Origin: Cyanophora paradoxa | Taxonomy: Eukaryota; Glaucocystophyceae; Cyanophorales; Cyanophoraceae | Length of the DNA stretch: 64,000 nucleotides | Direction of reading: 5' to 3' | Assembly: GCA_004431415.1 (NCBI GenBank) | Contig: QPMI01000402.1 | Location: forward strand, 62,001 to 126,000 | Shown: piece after piece, positions 48,905 to 60,022 of the stretch | Layout: each line of letters starts with the position of its first letter | Position numbering within the stretch: the first letter of the stretch is position 1 | Notes under the pieces: generated by a model | What the model was told of the DNA's origin: nothing | Seen by the model: the letters and a program-made list of their open reading frames with translations, nothing else | The model's database searches: none | Position numbers and translations under genes: made by a program

Positions 48905-51900
48905 GGACCGTCTCATTTACTTATGTTTTGGCACTGCAGTTACGGTAGCTAATTTAACAATGAATTCTTGAGCCTGGCCGAGAGTCGAAAGTCCTATAAC
49001 TTGACCTAAAAAAGCCGCCGGCTCATAAACCTGACGGGCTTCAAGTGAGCCGGCTAAAATTTTCAATGCGAAAATCAAAAACCATTGTTATCAATTGGAC
49101 GTTAACCGACGGGTGGGGGGGTGCCTGTAACTCGGCGGCCGGTTCGGTAACTTAGCTAACGTCCGGGGTACAGGACCAGCAGAACGGCTCCACCTCCGCG
49201 GGTGCAACGCGGCAGCTCTCCCGCTCTGCCGCACACGCAGTAGCACGAGCGCAACACGTAGATCGCCCGGGCGCTGCCCTGCCTGTCCGCCCAGCCCGCC
49301 GCCGGCCCGCGTAGCTAACTCCGGGATTCGGCTTCTCCCGGAGCCACCAGTGCACCCAGCGATCTTTGAGCGGTCAAGAATGTCAGCAGTGGGCGTGAAC
49401 CCTCGCGATCCGCCCCGGCCGGCGAGCAGCCCCGTGTCTCCCGTCAGCCGCCGAGCCGCTCGCCTCGCGCGGCTCTCCGGGCACTTCGGAACGCTTCAGC
49501 TCCGTCTTTAGCTGAGGGCGAAGCACATCCCGTGCCCCCGCTAGCCCGAATCAGCGTCCAAGCCGTGCCCGAAGGGTCAGATCCGCGCAGCCGACTCCGT
49601 GCGCTTCGCCGACCGCAACCGTGCCTTTCCGCCGCTAATCACTACGCAGAACCGTTCTGTACGCTCGCGTGCCCCCCGGCGGCACCAGAAAGGCCGGGCC
49701 CGCCCGCCTTCAGGTGAATCCGTTGACGCCGCTGGCGGCCGCTGGCGGCCGCAGCGCTCGCCGGGCTTCCGCGACCGTCTCTCGTCGTCTCTAAACGTTA
49801 CGCAGCATCGCTTCCTGCGTCCCGGCGCTCCGTTGACGTTGCCGCTCCGGACAGCCTCGGTAAGCCCGGAATAGCTTCAGCCGCCACCGCGCCTGCGCTG
49901 CTGGCTGACTCGGGGCTCCGCGGGGCAATCAGCGCGGTGTACGGAATCTCTTTCTGCATCCGAGAAGTGCGGTCTGCTCCCCGCTGCCGCTCTTGCGGCC
50001 GGCTGAATCGCTCCCGCACAGGTTGCTCACGCGTACGGCTCGCTCGGCGGCTCGGCCCTGGTGCATGCGCAGGCTGCAGGTACGCGCAAGCGAACGGGTC
50101 GCTCTGCGGGCGAGAACTCACACGCTCTCGCTCGGCAGATCGCGCTCTGCGTGCGCTCGGCGGGCGCTGGCGGCGGGCGCTGCGGGGCGGGCGCTACGGG
50201 GCGGGCGCTGGCGGCGGGCGCTCGAGCACACCCAACCTGCCCCACCCTTCGCGCCCACGAGCGCGCTTCCAGCCCGCGAGCGCGCTTCCCCAACCCTTCC
50301 GAGGCAGCGCGGCGCAGCTGAGCTCTAATAGAACTGGTACATTGAAAGTTTCTCTATGAAAGCGAAAGTGGGAGCGGGGAGGGAAGAGCGGAGGAAGCCT
50401 AGCTATGCGGCCTGCCCGCTGTGCGATCCAGCGGCAGCTGGAGCGCCTTCCTGTCCCTGCACGCCCTCCCTGCGGCGCGCTTAGAGACCCGTACGCCGCG
50501 GACGCGCGCCGCAAGCCCGCGCACCAGCCCGAGGTGTCGATCTCCTTGTCCTCGCAGCGGGGGAAAGCGGCGCTCGGCAGGCGCTCCGCGAGGCACACGC
50601 AGGCCAGGATCTGCGGGCGCACAGGCGTCAGATGCGGGCGCAGCGGGGCGGTTGGCGTGCGCGCACCGAAACGATGCCGCGCTGCAGCGGCGCGGGCTGC
50701 GCGCAGTCAGCTGCGCGAGGTTCTGCTCGAGCCCGGCCGAGTTGATGAGAATCGCCCGCACGTCCGCAGGGGACGCGTCGGCCCGAGCAGGCACCTCCGC
50801 ACGGCCTCCTGCGCGTGCGGAAATAGCAGGAAACGACGCGTACGCATCGCGCGGTCGCACCTGGGCGGCCCACTCGAGGCGGCCGCCGAGCTCGGACGTG
50901 GCGAACGGTCCCGTGAGTCCGCACACCTGCGAGCGGCCCGGCGGGTTAGAGAAGATCTTCTAGAGCGCCTCGCAGAGCTGCGGAGAGGCGGCTGCGAGCG
51001 GCGGCCGCGAACCTTCGCGTCCTCCACGGTGACCCGCAGCAGCTCCACGACGAGGCAGAACTCGGGCGCCTGCCCGCCGGGAATCTGCACGCGCGCTCTC
51101 CGGGGATGCGCGTGCTGCTGCGCTTCGCCCGAAAGCCCTTCCACGCCTCCACGAGGTCGGCGGTCGTCCAGCCGTTGAAGCTCACGTTCAGGAGAAGCCG
51201 GCCGCAGCGCACTGGTTTCTGCGAAGGAAGTAAACGCTCAGCAACGCGAAACGAACTGGCGGCGCGAAGGGGGCGAGGAGATGAAAGAGCCGTTGACGAA
51301 CCGCGGACAGCACGAACCGCAGCTCGTCCTCCCCGTGAGCGAGGACGCTGCTCTCGTACTTCTTCTCGTAGATCTCGCCCCGGAAAAGAGCTGTCGCGCG
51401 ACCGCGTGCGTCAGAGAGCGGAAACCGCGAGGAACGCTGCGGAACCGTGACCAAGGAGACCGAAAGGAAGCGCACCTCGCAGCTTCTTCAAGATGATGCG
51501 GAAGAGGTTCGCGTACGGCAGAGGCGGGCGCCCGCCGCGGCTCTGATCGTGCAGCTTCTGCGTCTCTGAGGGCACGTACACGAGGGCCACGTTCCGCGAC
51601 ACCTGCCGGGAGAGCTGCCGCCGGCGGCAAACCGTCTTCTTGGGGAGCCACCAGTTCATCTGAGAGCGCACAGCGAACGGGCGATGCGCGGGGCGCCCGA
51701 GGAAGCGGACGCGTACGCGCGGACCCGGAGCTTCAGATCGCTCCTGAGGATGCGGAGGAGCAGGCGGCCGTAGTTGCTCGCCTTGATGCCTCCGCGGTGC
51801 TTTCCGCTCGAGGAAGTGATCAGGCTCGCTCCTAGACTGGCGAAAAGACCTGTGACCTCGGGGGCGAAGTCAGCTGCGGCCGAACGGGGCGCCGCGCAGA

Positions 51901-52455
51901 CGCCTGGAACGCACCGGAATCCTGCAGGCGGATGAGGAAGCGTACTAGCTTGGCTGGGCCGCCCGCAGGGGTCGCGGACGGCCCTTTCTGCGAGGCTGGC
52001 TGAGCGCTGAACCGGGTGTGCTCAGATCGCAGACGCGGCCCGTTCGCGTCCACAATCGCTCGCAAACGCAAGGCGGAGCGCGCCACGTCCATCGGCATCG
52101 TCCCGATGCCAGCGAGGAGGGGGGATAAGTCTGAGGGGGTAGGGATGCCGCATGACGGAAACCGGCCGGACATCTCAGCGGCACAGCGCTTGCACGTCAT
52201 ACTCGGCAGAAGTGATCGACGTCGCATTTGAGCGCTATCGAATTAATGGCAGAGGTGGCCGAGACATTGTGGCCTCCCGCGCGCGCAATAACTTATACGC
52301 GCGTACCCCCCCGAGCGCGTTACCGCAGGCCAATGAAAACACGCGCGTTTTCGCAGCGTCATGGCGGGTATTGTTAGCGTTAACAATACGAAGCTAACTC
52401 GGCGTCACCTCGGTTATCTCTCGCCTAAGTCCAAGGTAGGTAAATGAGACGGTCC
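48905..52455. mobile_element. 3.55-kb DNA transposon, TAA target duplication (copy a)
   Basis: The ends are a 16-bp perfect inverted repeat, GGACCGTCTCATTTAC at 48,905-48,920 and its complement at 52,440-52,455. TAA flanks both sides (48,902-48,904 and 52,456-52,458), and the uninterrupted site with one TAA is at 43,660-43,662. A 3-bp TWA duplication with G-starting inverted ends is typical of PIF/Harbinger elements, but no DDE transposase or Myb-like partner was recognised inside. It could be a non-autonomous or divergent member, or carry captured host exons. The interior is GC-rich (49.1-52.2 kb) between AT-richer ends. Confidence 0.85.
50399..52227 (-). CDS. Unrecognised multi-exon-like frames inside the transposon
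   Basis: The minus strand has protein-like pieces in changing frames: CKRCAAEMSGRFPSCG (start ATG at 52,227), SNYGRLLLRILRSDLKLRVR, MNWWLPKKTVCRRRQLSRQV then RNVALVYVPSETQKL, ANLFRIILKKLR, EIYEKKYESSVLAHGEDELR, LLLNVSFNGWTTADLVEAWK, APEFCLVVELLRVTVEDAKV, CGLTGPFATSELGGRLEWAA and ILINSAGLEQNLAQLTARSP. Candidate donors (AAGAAGCTGCGAG/GTGCGC) and acceptors lie between some of them, as expected for a spliced gene. No transposase motif is evident and I do not know the family. Exon limits are uncertain. It is repeated with small indels in copy b. Confidence 0.35.
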
Positions 52456-52569
52456 TAAGTTCGGTAACTTCTTTTTTTTACCGCGGAAAAGAGGCATTCA
52501 ACGGTTGCTAGTCAGTGTAGTAGTCACACTGAGTTCACTGATCATGAGTCACGGCATTCATGATTGATT

Positions 52570-53154
52570 CAAACGCTGCTGGTGACTTCAATAGCGCCTG
52601 GCAGCTCGCACGTGAGCGCTTTCAACTTGACGGACATGCCGGACACGTCCTCGTTCCCCGTTACTTGCATGGCGCGTCTCCCTTATTTCCTGGAGAACGA
52701 ACGCGAGTTCGAGGCACGCGGACGAGCTTATTTTTCATGTGCGCGCCTGTTCTGTTTATTTTTCGCAGTCTAGATCTATAGCTTCACAGTGCAGCTTTCT
52801 CACGTCTCTGATCTTCTTCGCCGCCAGTGCCGGACAAGGTTGTGGTGAACAACTCCCTCTCCATGGCGGCTGCGCCCTCGTCGATCTCGTCCATCCTCGT
52901 CTCCGGCCTGGCGTGGACCCTCACGCCCGGCCTCTTCAGCACGCCCTCCTACCCGAACCTCACCGTCGCCTGCACGTGGAACGGCGAGACGCGGACGGCC
53001 GTGCTACAGGGCATCCCCGACGTGGCCACGTCAGCGCAAGCGATCAACGTCACGGGCTTCACGCCGAGCACGTCGTCGCACCCCGTGAGCTGCAGCGCGA
53101 CTCTGTACTACTCGACGGGCGGGCCCGCCACGGGTGCCGCGTCAACCATGTCGA
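52570..53154 (+). pseudogene. Surface gene fragment, segmental copy 3
   Basis: Matches about 33,620-34,204: the end of one Ig-like exon, the following intron and most of the PDKVVV exon, then breaks off at CCATGTCGA and joins block P through the GATCATGAATCC palindrome. Too short to encode a separate protein. Confidence 0.85.
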
Positions 53155-53743
53155 GATCGAGATCATGAATCCGGGATTCGAGATCATGAATCCGGGATTC
53201 ATGATCTGACCATGCATATGCATTCAATGATTCGCGGTGAATATTAATGGTAGTATTTATGGGCCAAATTAAAAGTCCGATGCTCACACGTGCACGTTTA
53301 TTAAATTAATCCAATTAATTTTGGTCACACGATGTTCGCGGGCGGTCCGATGCATATGGTCACACGTGACTCAGTGATGGTCATTCGAATTCGAGTATGG
53401 CACGTCCGATGGTCACACGTGCACGTTTTATCCAATTTAATTTGAGCCCAGCGCGAGCTCAGCGTGCGTCATGAATCATGATCAGTCAAGTTTGAGCTCA
53501 GCGTGCCGCGTGCGTCAGTCGAGTCATGACCGTCGGACTCATGCCATTATCATGAGACTCATGATCATGACTCATGACTCATGAGTCATAAGTCATGACT
53601 CATCATGATCACAGCCCATGGCCACGGCCCACGGCCCACGGGGGGCGGCCGCGGCGGCGCCGGCGGGGGCCTCGAGCTCATTTTAATTTCTGCCTAAATA
53701 TTACAACTTATTACTTAGAATAAATTCCTAATTATCACAGTAA
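53155..53743. repeat. Block P, copy 3 (left-truncated)
   Basis: Starts inside block P at the palindrome, so the first ~230 bp of the block are missing. It ends in the TAA at 53,741-53,743, the left target duplication of transposon copy b. Confidence 0.85.
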
Positions 53744-56700
53744 GGACCGTCTCATTTACTTATGTTTTGGCACTGCAGTTACGGTAGCTAATTTAACAAT
53801 GAATTCTTGAGCCTGGCCGAGAGTCGAAAGTCCTATAACTTGACCTAAAAAAGCCGCCGGCTCATAAACCTGACGGGCTTCAAGTGAGCCGGCTAAAATT
53901 TTCAATGCGAAAATCAAAAACCATTGTTATCAATTGGACGTTAACCGACGGGTGGGGGGGTGCCTGTAACTCGGCGGCCGGTTCGGTAACTTAGCTAACG
54001 TCCGGGGTACAGGACCAGCAGAACGGCTCCACCTCCGCGGGTGCAACGCGGCAGCTCTCCCGCTCTGCCGCACACGCAGTAGCACGAGCGCAACACGTAG
54101 ATCGCCCGGGCGCTGCCCTGCCTGTCCGCCCAGCCCGCCGCCGGCCCGCGTAGCTAACTCCGGGATTCGGCTTCTCCCGGAGCCACCAGTGCACCCAGCG
54201 ATCTTTGAGCGGTCAAGAATGTCAGCAGTGGGCGTGAACCCTCGCGATCCGCCCCGGCCGGCGAGCAGCCCCGTGTCTCCCGTCAGCCGCCGAGCCGCTC
54301 GCCTCGCGCGGCTCTCCGGGCACTTCGGAACGCTTCAGCTCCGTCTTTAGCTGAGGGCGAAGCACATCCCGTGCCCCCGCTAGCCCGAATCAGCGTCCAA
54401 GCCGTGCCCGAAGGGTCAGATCCGCGCAGCCGACTCCGTGCGCTTCGCCGACCGCAACCGTGCCTTTCCGCCGCTAATCACTACGCAGAACCGTTCTGTA
54501 CGCTCGCGTGCCCCCCGGCGGCACCAGAAAGGCCGGGCCCGCCCGCCTTCAGGTGAATCCGTTGACGCCGCTGGCGGCCGCTGGCGGCCGCAGCGCTCGC
54601 CGGGCTTCCGCGACCGTCTCTCGTCGTCTCTAAACGTTACGCAGCATCGCTTCCTGCGTCCCGGCGCTCCGTTGACGTTGCCGCTCCGGACAGCCTCGGT
54701 AAGCCCGGAATAGCTTCAGCCGCCACCGCGCCTGCGCTGCTGGCTGACTCGGGGGCTCCGCGGGGCAATCAGCGCGGTGTACGGAATCTCTTTCTGCATC
54801 CGAGAAGTGCGGTCTGCTCCCCGCTGCCGCTCTTGCGGCCGGCTGAATCGCTCCCGCACAGGTTGCTCACGCGTACGGCTCGCTCGGCGGCTCGGCCCTG
54901 GTGCATGCGCAGGCTGCAGGTACGCGCAAGCGAACGGGTCGCTCTGCGGGCGAGAACTCACACGCTCTCGCTCGGCAGATCGCGCTCTGCGTGCGCTCGG
55001 CGGGCGCTGGCGGCGGGCGCTGCGGGGCGGGCGCTACGGGGCGGGCGCTGGCGGCGGGCGCTCGAGCACACCCAACCTGCCCCACCCTTCGCGCCCACGA
55101 GCGCGCTTCCAGCCCGCGAGCGCGCTTCCCCAACCCTTCCCGAGGCAGCGCGGCGCAGCTGAGCTCTAATAGAACTGGTACATTGAAAGTTTCTCTATGA
55201 AAGCGAAAGTGGGGAGCGGGGAGGGAAGAGCGGAGGGAAGCCTAGCTATGCGGCCTGCCCGCTGTGCGATCCAGCGGCAGCTGGAGCGCCTTCCTGTCCC
55301 CTGCACGCCCTCCCTGCGGCGCGCTTAGAGACCCGTACGCCGCGGACGCGCGCCGCAAGCCCGCGCACCAGCCCGAGGTGTCGATCTCCTTGTCCTCGCA
55401 GCGGGGGAAAGCGGCGCTCGGCAGGCGCTCCGCGAGGCACACGCAGGCCAGGATCTGCGGGCGCACAGGCGTCAGATGCGGGCGCAGCGGGGCGGTTGGC
55501 GTGCGCGCACCGAAACGATGCCGCGCTGCAGCGGCGGCGGGCTGCGCGCAGTCAGCTGCGCGAGGTTCTGCTCGAGCCCGGCCGAGTTGATGAGAATCGC
55601 CCGCACGTCCGCAGGGGACGCGTCGGCCCCGAGCAGGCACCTCCGCACGGCCTCCTGCGCGTGCGGAAATAGCAGGAAACGACGCGTACGCATCGCGCGG
55701 TCGCACCTGGGCGGCCCACTCGAGGCGGCCGCCGAGCTCGGACGTGGCGAACGGTCCCGTGAGTCCGCACACCTGCGAGCGGCCCGGCGGGTTAGAGAAG
55801 ATCTTCTAGAGCGCCTCGCAGAGCTGCGGAGAGGCGGCTGCGAGCGGCGGCCGCGAACCTTCGCGTCCTCCACGGTGACCCGCAGCAGCTCCACGACGAG
55901 GCAGAACTCGGGCGCCTGCCCGCCGGGAATCTGCACGCGCGCTCTCCGGGGGATGCGCGTGCTGCTGCGCTTCGCCCGAAAGCCCTTCCACGCCTCCACG
56001 AGGTCGGCGGTCGTCCAGCCGTTGAAGCTCACGTTCAGGAGAAGCCGGCCGCAGCGCACTGGTTTCTGCGAAGGAAGTAAACGCTCAGCAACGCGAAACG
56101 AACTGGCGGCGCGAAGGGGGCGAGGAGATGAAAGAGCCGTTGACGAACCGCGGACAGCACGAACCGCAGCTCGTCCTCCCCGTGAGCGAGGACGCTGCTC
56201 TCGTACTTCTTCTCGTAGATCTCGCCCCGGAAAAGAGCTGTCGCGCGACCGCGTGCGTCAGAGAGCGGAAACCGCGAGGAACGCTGCGGAACCGTGACCA
56301 AGGAGACCGAAAGGAAGCGCACCTCGCAGCTTCTTCAAGATGATGCGGAAGAGGTTCGCGTACGGCAGAGGCGGGCGCCCGCCGCGGCTCTGATCGTGCA
56401 GCTTCTGCGTCTCTGAGGGCACGTACACGAGGGCCACGTTCCGCGACACCTGCCGGGAGAGCTGCCGCCGGCGGCAAACCGTCTTCTTGGGGAGCCACCA
56501 GTTCATCTGAGAGCGCACAGCGAACGGGCGATGCGCGGGGCGCCCGAGGAAGCGGACGCGTACGCGCGGACCCGGAGCTTCAGATCGCTCCTGAGGATGC
56601 GGAGGAGCAGGCGGCCGTAGTTGCTCGCCTTGATGCCTCCGCGGTGCTTTCCGCTCGAGGAAGTGATCAGGCTCGCTCCTAGACTGGCGAAAAGACCTGT

Positions 56701-57302
56701 GACCTCGGGGGCGAAGTCAGCTGCGGCCGAACGGGGCGCCGCGCAGACGCCTGGAACGCACCGGAATCCTGCAGGCGGATGAGGAAGCGTACTAGCTTGG
56801 CTGGGCCGCCCGCAGGGGTCGCGGACGGCCCTTTCTGCGAGGCTGGCTGAGCGCTGAACCGGGCGTGCTCAGATCGCAGACGCGGCCCGTTCGCGTCCAC
56901 AATCGCTCGCAAACGCAAGGCGGAGCGCGCCACGTCCATCGGCATCGTCCCGATGCCAGCGAGGAGGGGGGATAAGTCTGAGGGGGTAGGGATGCCGCAT
57001 GACGGAAACCGGCCGGACATCTCAGCGGCACAGCGCTTGCACGTCATACTCGGCAGAAGTGATCGACGTCGCATTTGAGCGCTATCGAATTAATGGCAGA
57101 GGTGGCCGAGACATTGTGGCCTCCCGCGCGCGCAATAACTTATACGCGCGTACCCCCCCGAGCGCGTTACCGCAGGCCAATGAAAACACGCGCGTTTTCG
57201 CAGCGTCATGGCGGGTATTGTTAGCGTTAACAATACGAAGCTAACTCGGCGTCACCTCGGTTATCTCTCGCCTAAGTCCAAGGTAGGTAAATGAGACGGT
57301 CC
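53744..57302. mobile_element. 3.55-kb DNA transposon, copy b
   Basis: Same 16-bp inverted ends and TAA flanks (53,741-53,743 and 57,303-57,305) as copy a. It is 8 bp longer; noted differences include homopolymer indels (for example near 54,752, 55,140, 55,212 and 55,948). Because the flanking block P is the same on both sides, this arose by segmental duplication of an occupied site and not by a second insertion. Confidence 0.88.
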
Positions 57303-57416
57303 TAAGTTCGGTAACTTCTTTTTTTTACCGCGGAAAAGAGGCATTCAACGGTTGCTAGTCAGTGTAGTAGTCACACTGAGTTCACTGATCATGAGTCACG
57401 GCATTCATGATTGATT

Positions 57417-59417
57417 CAAACGCTGCTGGTGACTTCAATAGCGCCTGGCAGCTCGCACGTGAGCGCTTTCAACTTGACGGACATGCCGGACACGTCCTCG
57501 TTCCCCGTTACTTGCATGGCGCGTCTCCCTTATTTCCTGGAGAACGAACGCGAGTTCGAGGCACGCGGACGAGCTTATTTTTCATGTGCGCGCCTGTTCT
57601 GTTTATTTTTCGCAGTCTAGATCTATAGCTTCACAGTGCAGCTTTCTCACGTCTCTGATCTTCTTCGCCGCCAGTGCCGGACAAGGTTGTGGTGAACAAC
57701 TCCCTCTCCATGGCGGCTGCGCCCTCGTCGATCTCGTCCATCCTCGTCTCCGGCCTGGCGTGGACCCTCACGCCCGGCCTCTTCAGCACGCCCTCCTACC
57801 CGAACCTCACCGTCGCCTGCACGTGGAACGGCGAGACGCGGACGGCCGTGCTACAGGGCATCCCCGACGTGGCCACGTCAGCGCAAGCGATCAACGTCAC
57901 GGGCTTCACGCCGAGCACGTCGTCGCACCCCGTGAGCTGCAGCGCGACTCTGTACTACTCGACGGGCGGGCCCGCCACGGGTGCCGCGTCAACCATGTCG
58001 ACGGCCGGTGCGCGTGCCGCGGGCTGACGCGCTCGTGGAATACGCGCTGACGGCTGCGTGCAGCAATGTACTGCGTGGCGAGCAACGTCACGATGGCGTG
58101 CCCTGGCCTGACGGGCCTGGCCATCAACACGACCCTCATCCCATCGTCGACCTCGTGGCACACGACCTCGTACGAGTGCATCCCGCCGGCTTTCAAGACC
58201 GTCAGCGTGTCCTGCACGGGGCCCAGGGCGGGCTCGGCGACGTACCAGCAGAACAGCACGGCGGGCGCTGTCGCGTCGAACGAGCCGTCGGCGTTCGTGG
58301 GTGTGGCCGTGCCGCCACTGGCAGGGAGCGTGGCGTACCAGTGTCGGTCTACGCTGCACTACGTTGGCACGGAGTACAACGCAACTAAAGCGATTGTGGA
58401 GCAGCAATCGCCGACTACCTGCGTGGTTCCCGCAGGTTAGCGCTCACTTGCTTGCACTAGCGTTCAATTTCACAGAAATGCTGACGTGCGATGCCGCGCC
58501 CTTCCGCACAGCTCGCGCCCGGTTGGTGGCCGAGGACGCTCTAGCCTTCTCAATCATTCCGATCTCGACAACGGCCGTGTCCACATCTTCCATCACGTGG
58601 GCGCTCACAAAGCAGGGCGCCATCGACACGCCCGTCTATGGCAAGCTCGAGGTGACCTGCGCAGGGCTCTCCTCCAACGCGTCAGCCGCTATCCTTTCCA
58701 TTCCGGCGGCGTCCGCATCTGCTGCGCCCGTCAACGTGACCGGTCTCCCCGAGAGCTGGAAGGCCTACCGCATCTACTGCACTGCCGTCCTCGCCTACGG
58801 CGAGAACCGGACGGCCTCTGGCATCGCCTCGGCGCTGTCACTGCCCAACGCCACCTTGAAGGACGCATCCAACGGCCAGGCGCTTCCGACGTACACCGCC
58901 ACGCCCACGCCCAGCCCCAACGCGAATGCGTCGGCCCCTTCGACAGCCTCCTCCACCATCAGGATCGGCAACCAAACCTACGAGGTGTCGGCTGACGGGA
59001 GCAGCGAGAACGCAATCGTGATCAGCATGCAGGAGCCCGTCGTTCAGATTCCGCAGAACGTGCGGCGCTCCTTGCTTTGCTCTAATTTGCACATCCGAGC
59101 TTTGCCCGCAAATCAGACTGACCCCCGGCCTGGCAGGCGAGCGACGAACTCGTGAGCATCTCTTTGGAAGGACTTGTGGTGCGATATCGATGCGCTCCGC
59201 ACGTCTGTCGCTATTGCTGCGCCCAGCTCCACTGACTACAACGTATGGCACGTGACGCAGACCGCGCGGAGCGGAGAGAACGAGGAGTCCGATGCCGGCG
59301 ACGTCGAGGTCTACCTGCTGAGCGGGGAGGGCGCACTCTCGGACAGCGAGGCGATTATGCTCGACGCCAGGATGCAGAACAACGAAGTCCAATTCCGTGC
59401 GCGAATTCCCGCACGCG
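57417..59417 (+). pseudogene. Surface gene 3' end, segmental copy 4, interrupted by element B
   Basis: Matches about 33,620 to 35,618 of the original, including the PDKVVV, YCVASN and LAFSIIP exons and the Thr/Pro stalk, then stops at GAATTCCCGCACGCG where element-B DNA begins. It therefore lacks the transmembrane exon. It carries the C-run length that keeps the GLPESWKAYRIYC exon in frame, unlike copy 1. Confidence 0.85.
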
Positions 59418-59430
59418 AGCTGAGCTGTGA

Positions 59431-59982
59431 GCATTACACCCAAAAATTACCCCAATATAATTTGCCCCTTCAAGCAATATCCGCATGATTCCCAGTAACC
59501 CAATCCCCAATCTCAGTAAATCTCAGTAAGCCTCAGTCACAATCTATTTTATTTAATCGAAGTTATATGCATTACACCCAAAAATTACCCCAATATAATT
59601 TGCCCCTTCAAGCAATATCCGCATGATTCCCAGTAACCCAATCCCCAATCTCAGTAAATCTCAGTAAGCCTCAGTCACAATCTATTTTATTTAATCGAAG
59701 TTATATGCATTACACCCAAAAATTACCCCAATATAATTTGCCCCTTCAAGCAATATCCGCATGATTCCCAGTAACCCAATCCCCAATCTCAGTAAATCTC
59801 AGTAAGCCTCAGTCACAATCTATTTTATTTAATCGAAGTTATATGCATTACACCCAAAAATTACCCCAATATAATTTGCCCCTTCAAGCAATATCCGCAT
59901 GATTCCCAGTAACCCAATCCCCAATCTCAGTAAATCTCAGTAAGCCTCAGTCACAATCTATTTTATTTAATCGAAGTTATAT
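59431..59982. repeat. 138-bp tandem repeat, exactly four copies
   Basis: GCATTACACCCAAAAATTAC starts at 59,431, 59,569, 59,707 and 59,845. The copies look identical by eye. A partial fifth copy (AATCGAAGTTATATGCATTA) overlaps 59,995-60,020 just before the integrase stop. The position between the host junction and the first gene suggests a terminal or subterminal repeat of element B. Confidence 0.95.
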
Positions 59983-60022
59983 CTAAAATCTAATCAATCG
60001 AAGTTATATGCATTACACCCAA

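Noticed and set aside
49152-57074. Two independent transposon insertions
   Set aside because: Both copies share the same duplicated flanks on each side, so the second is a segmental copy of the first occupied site.
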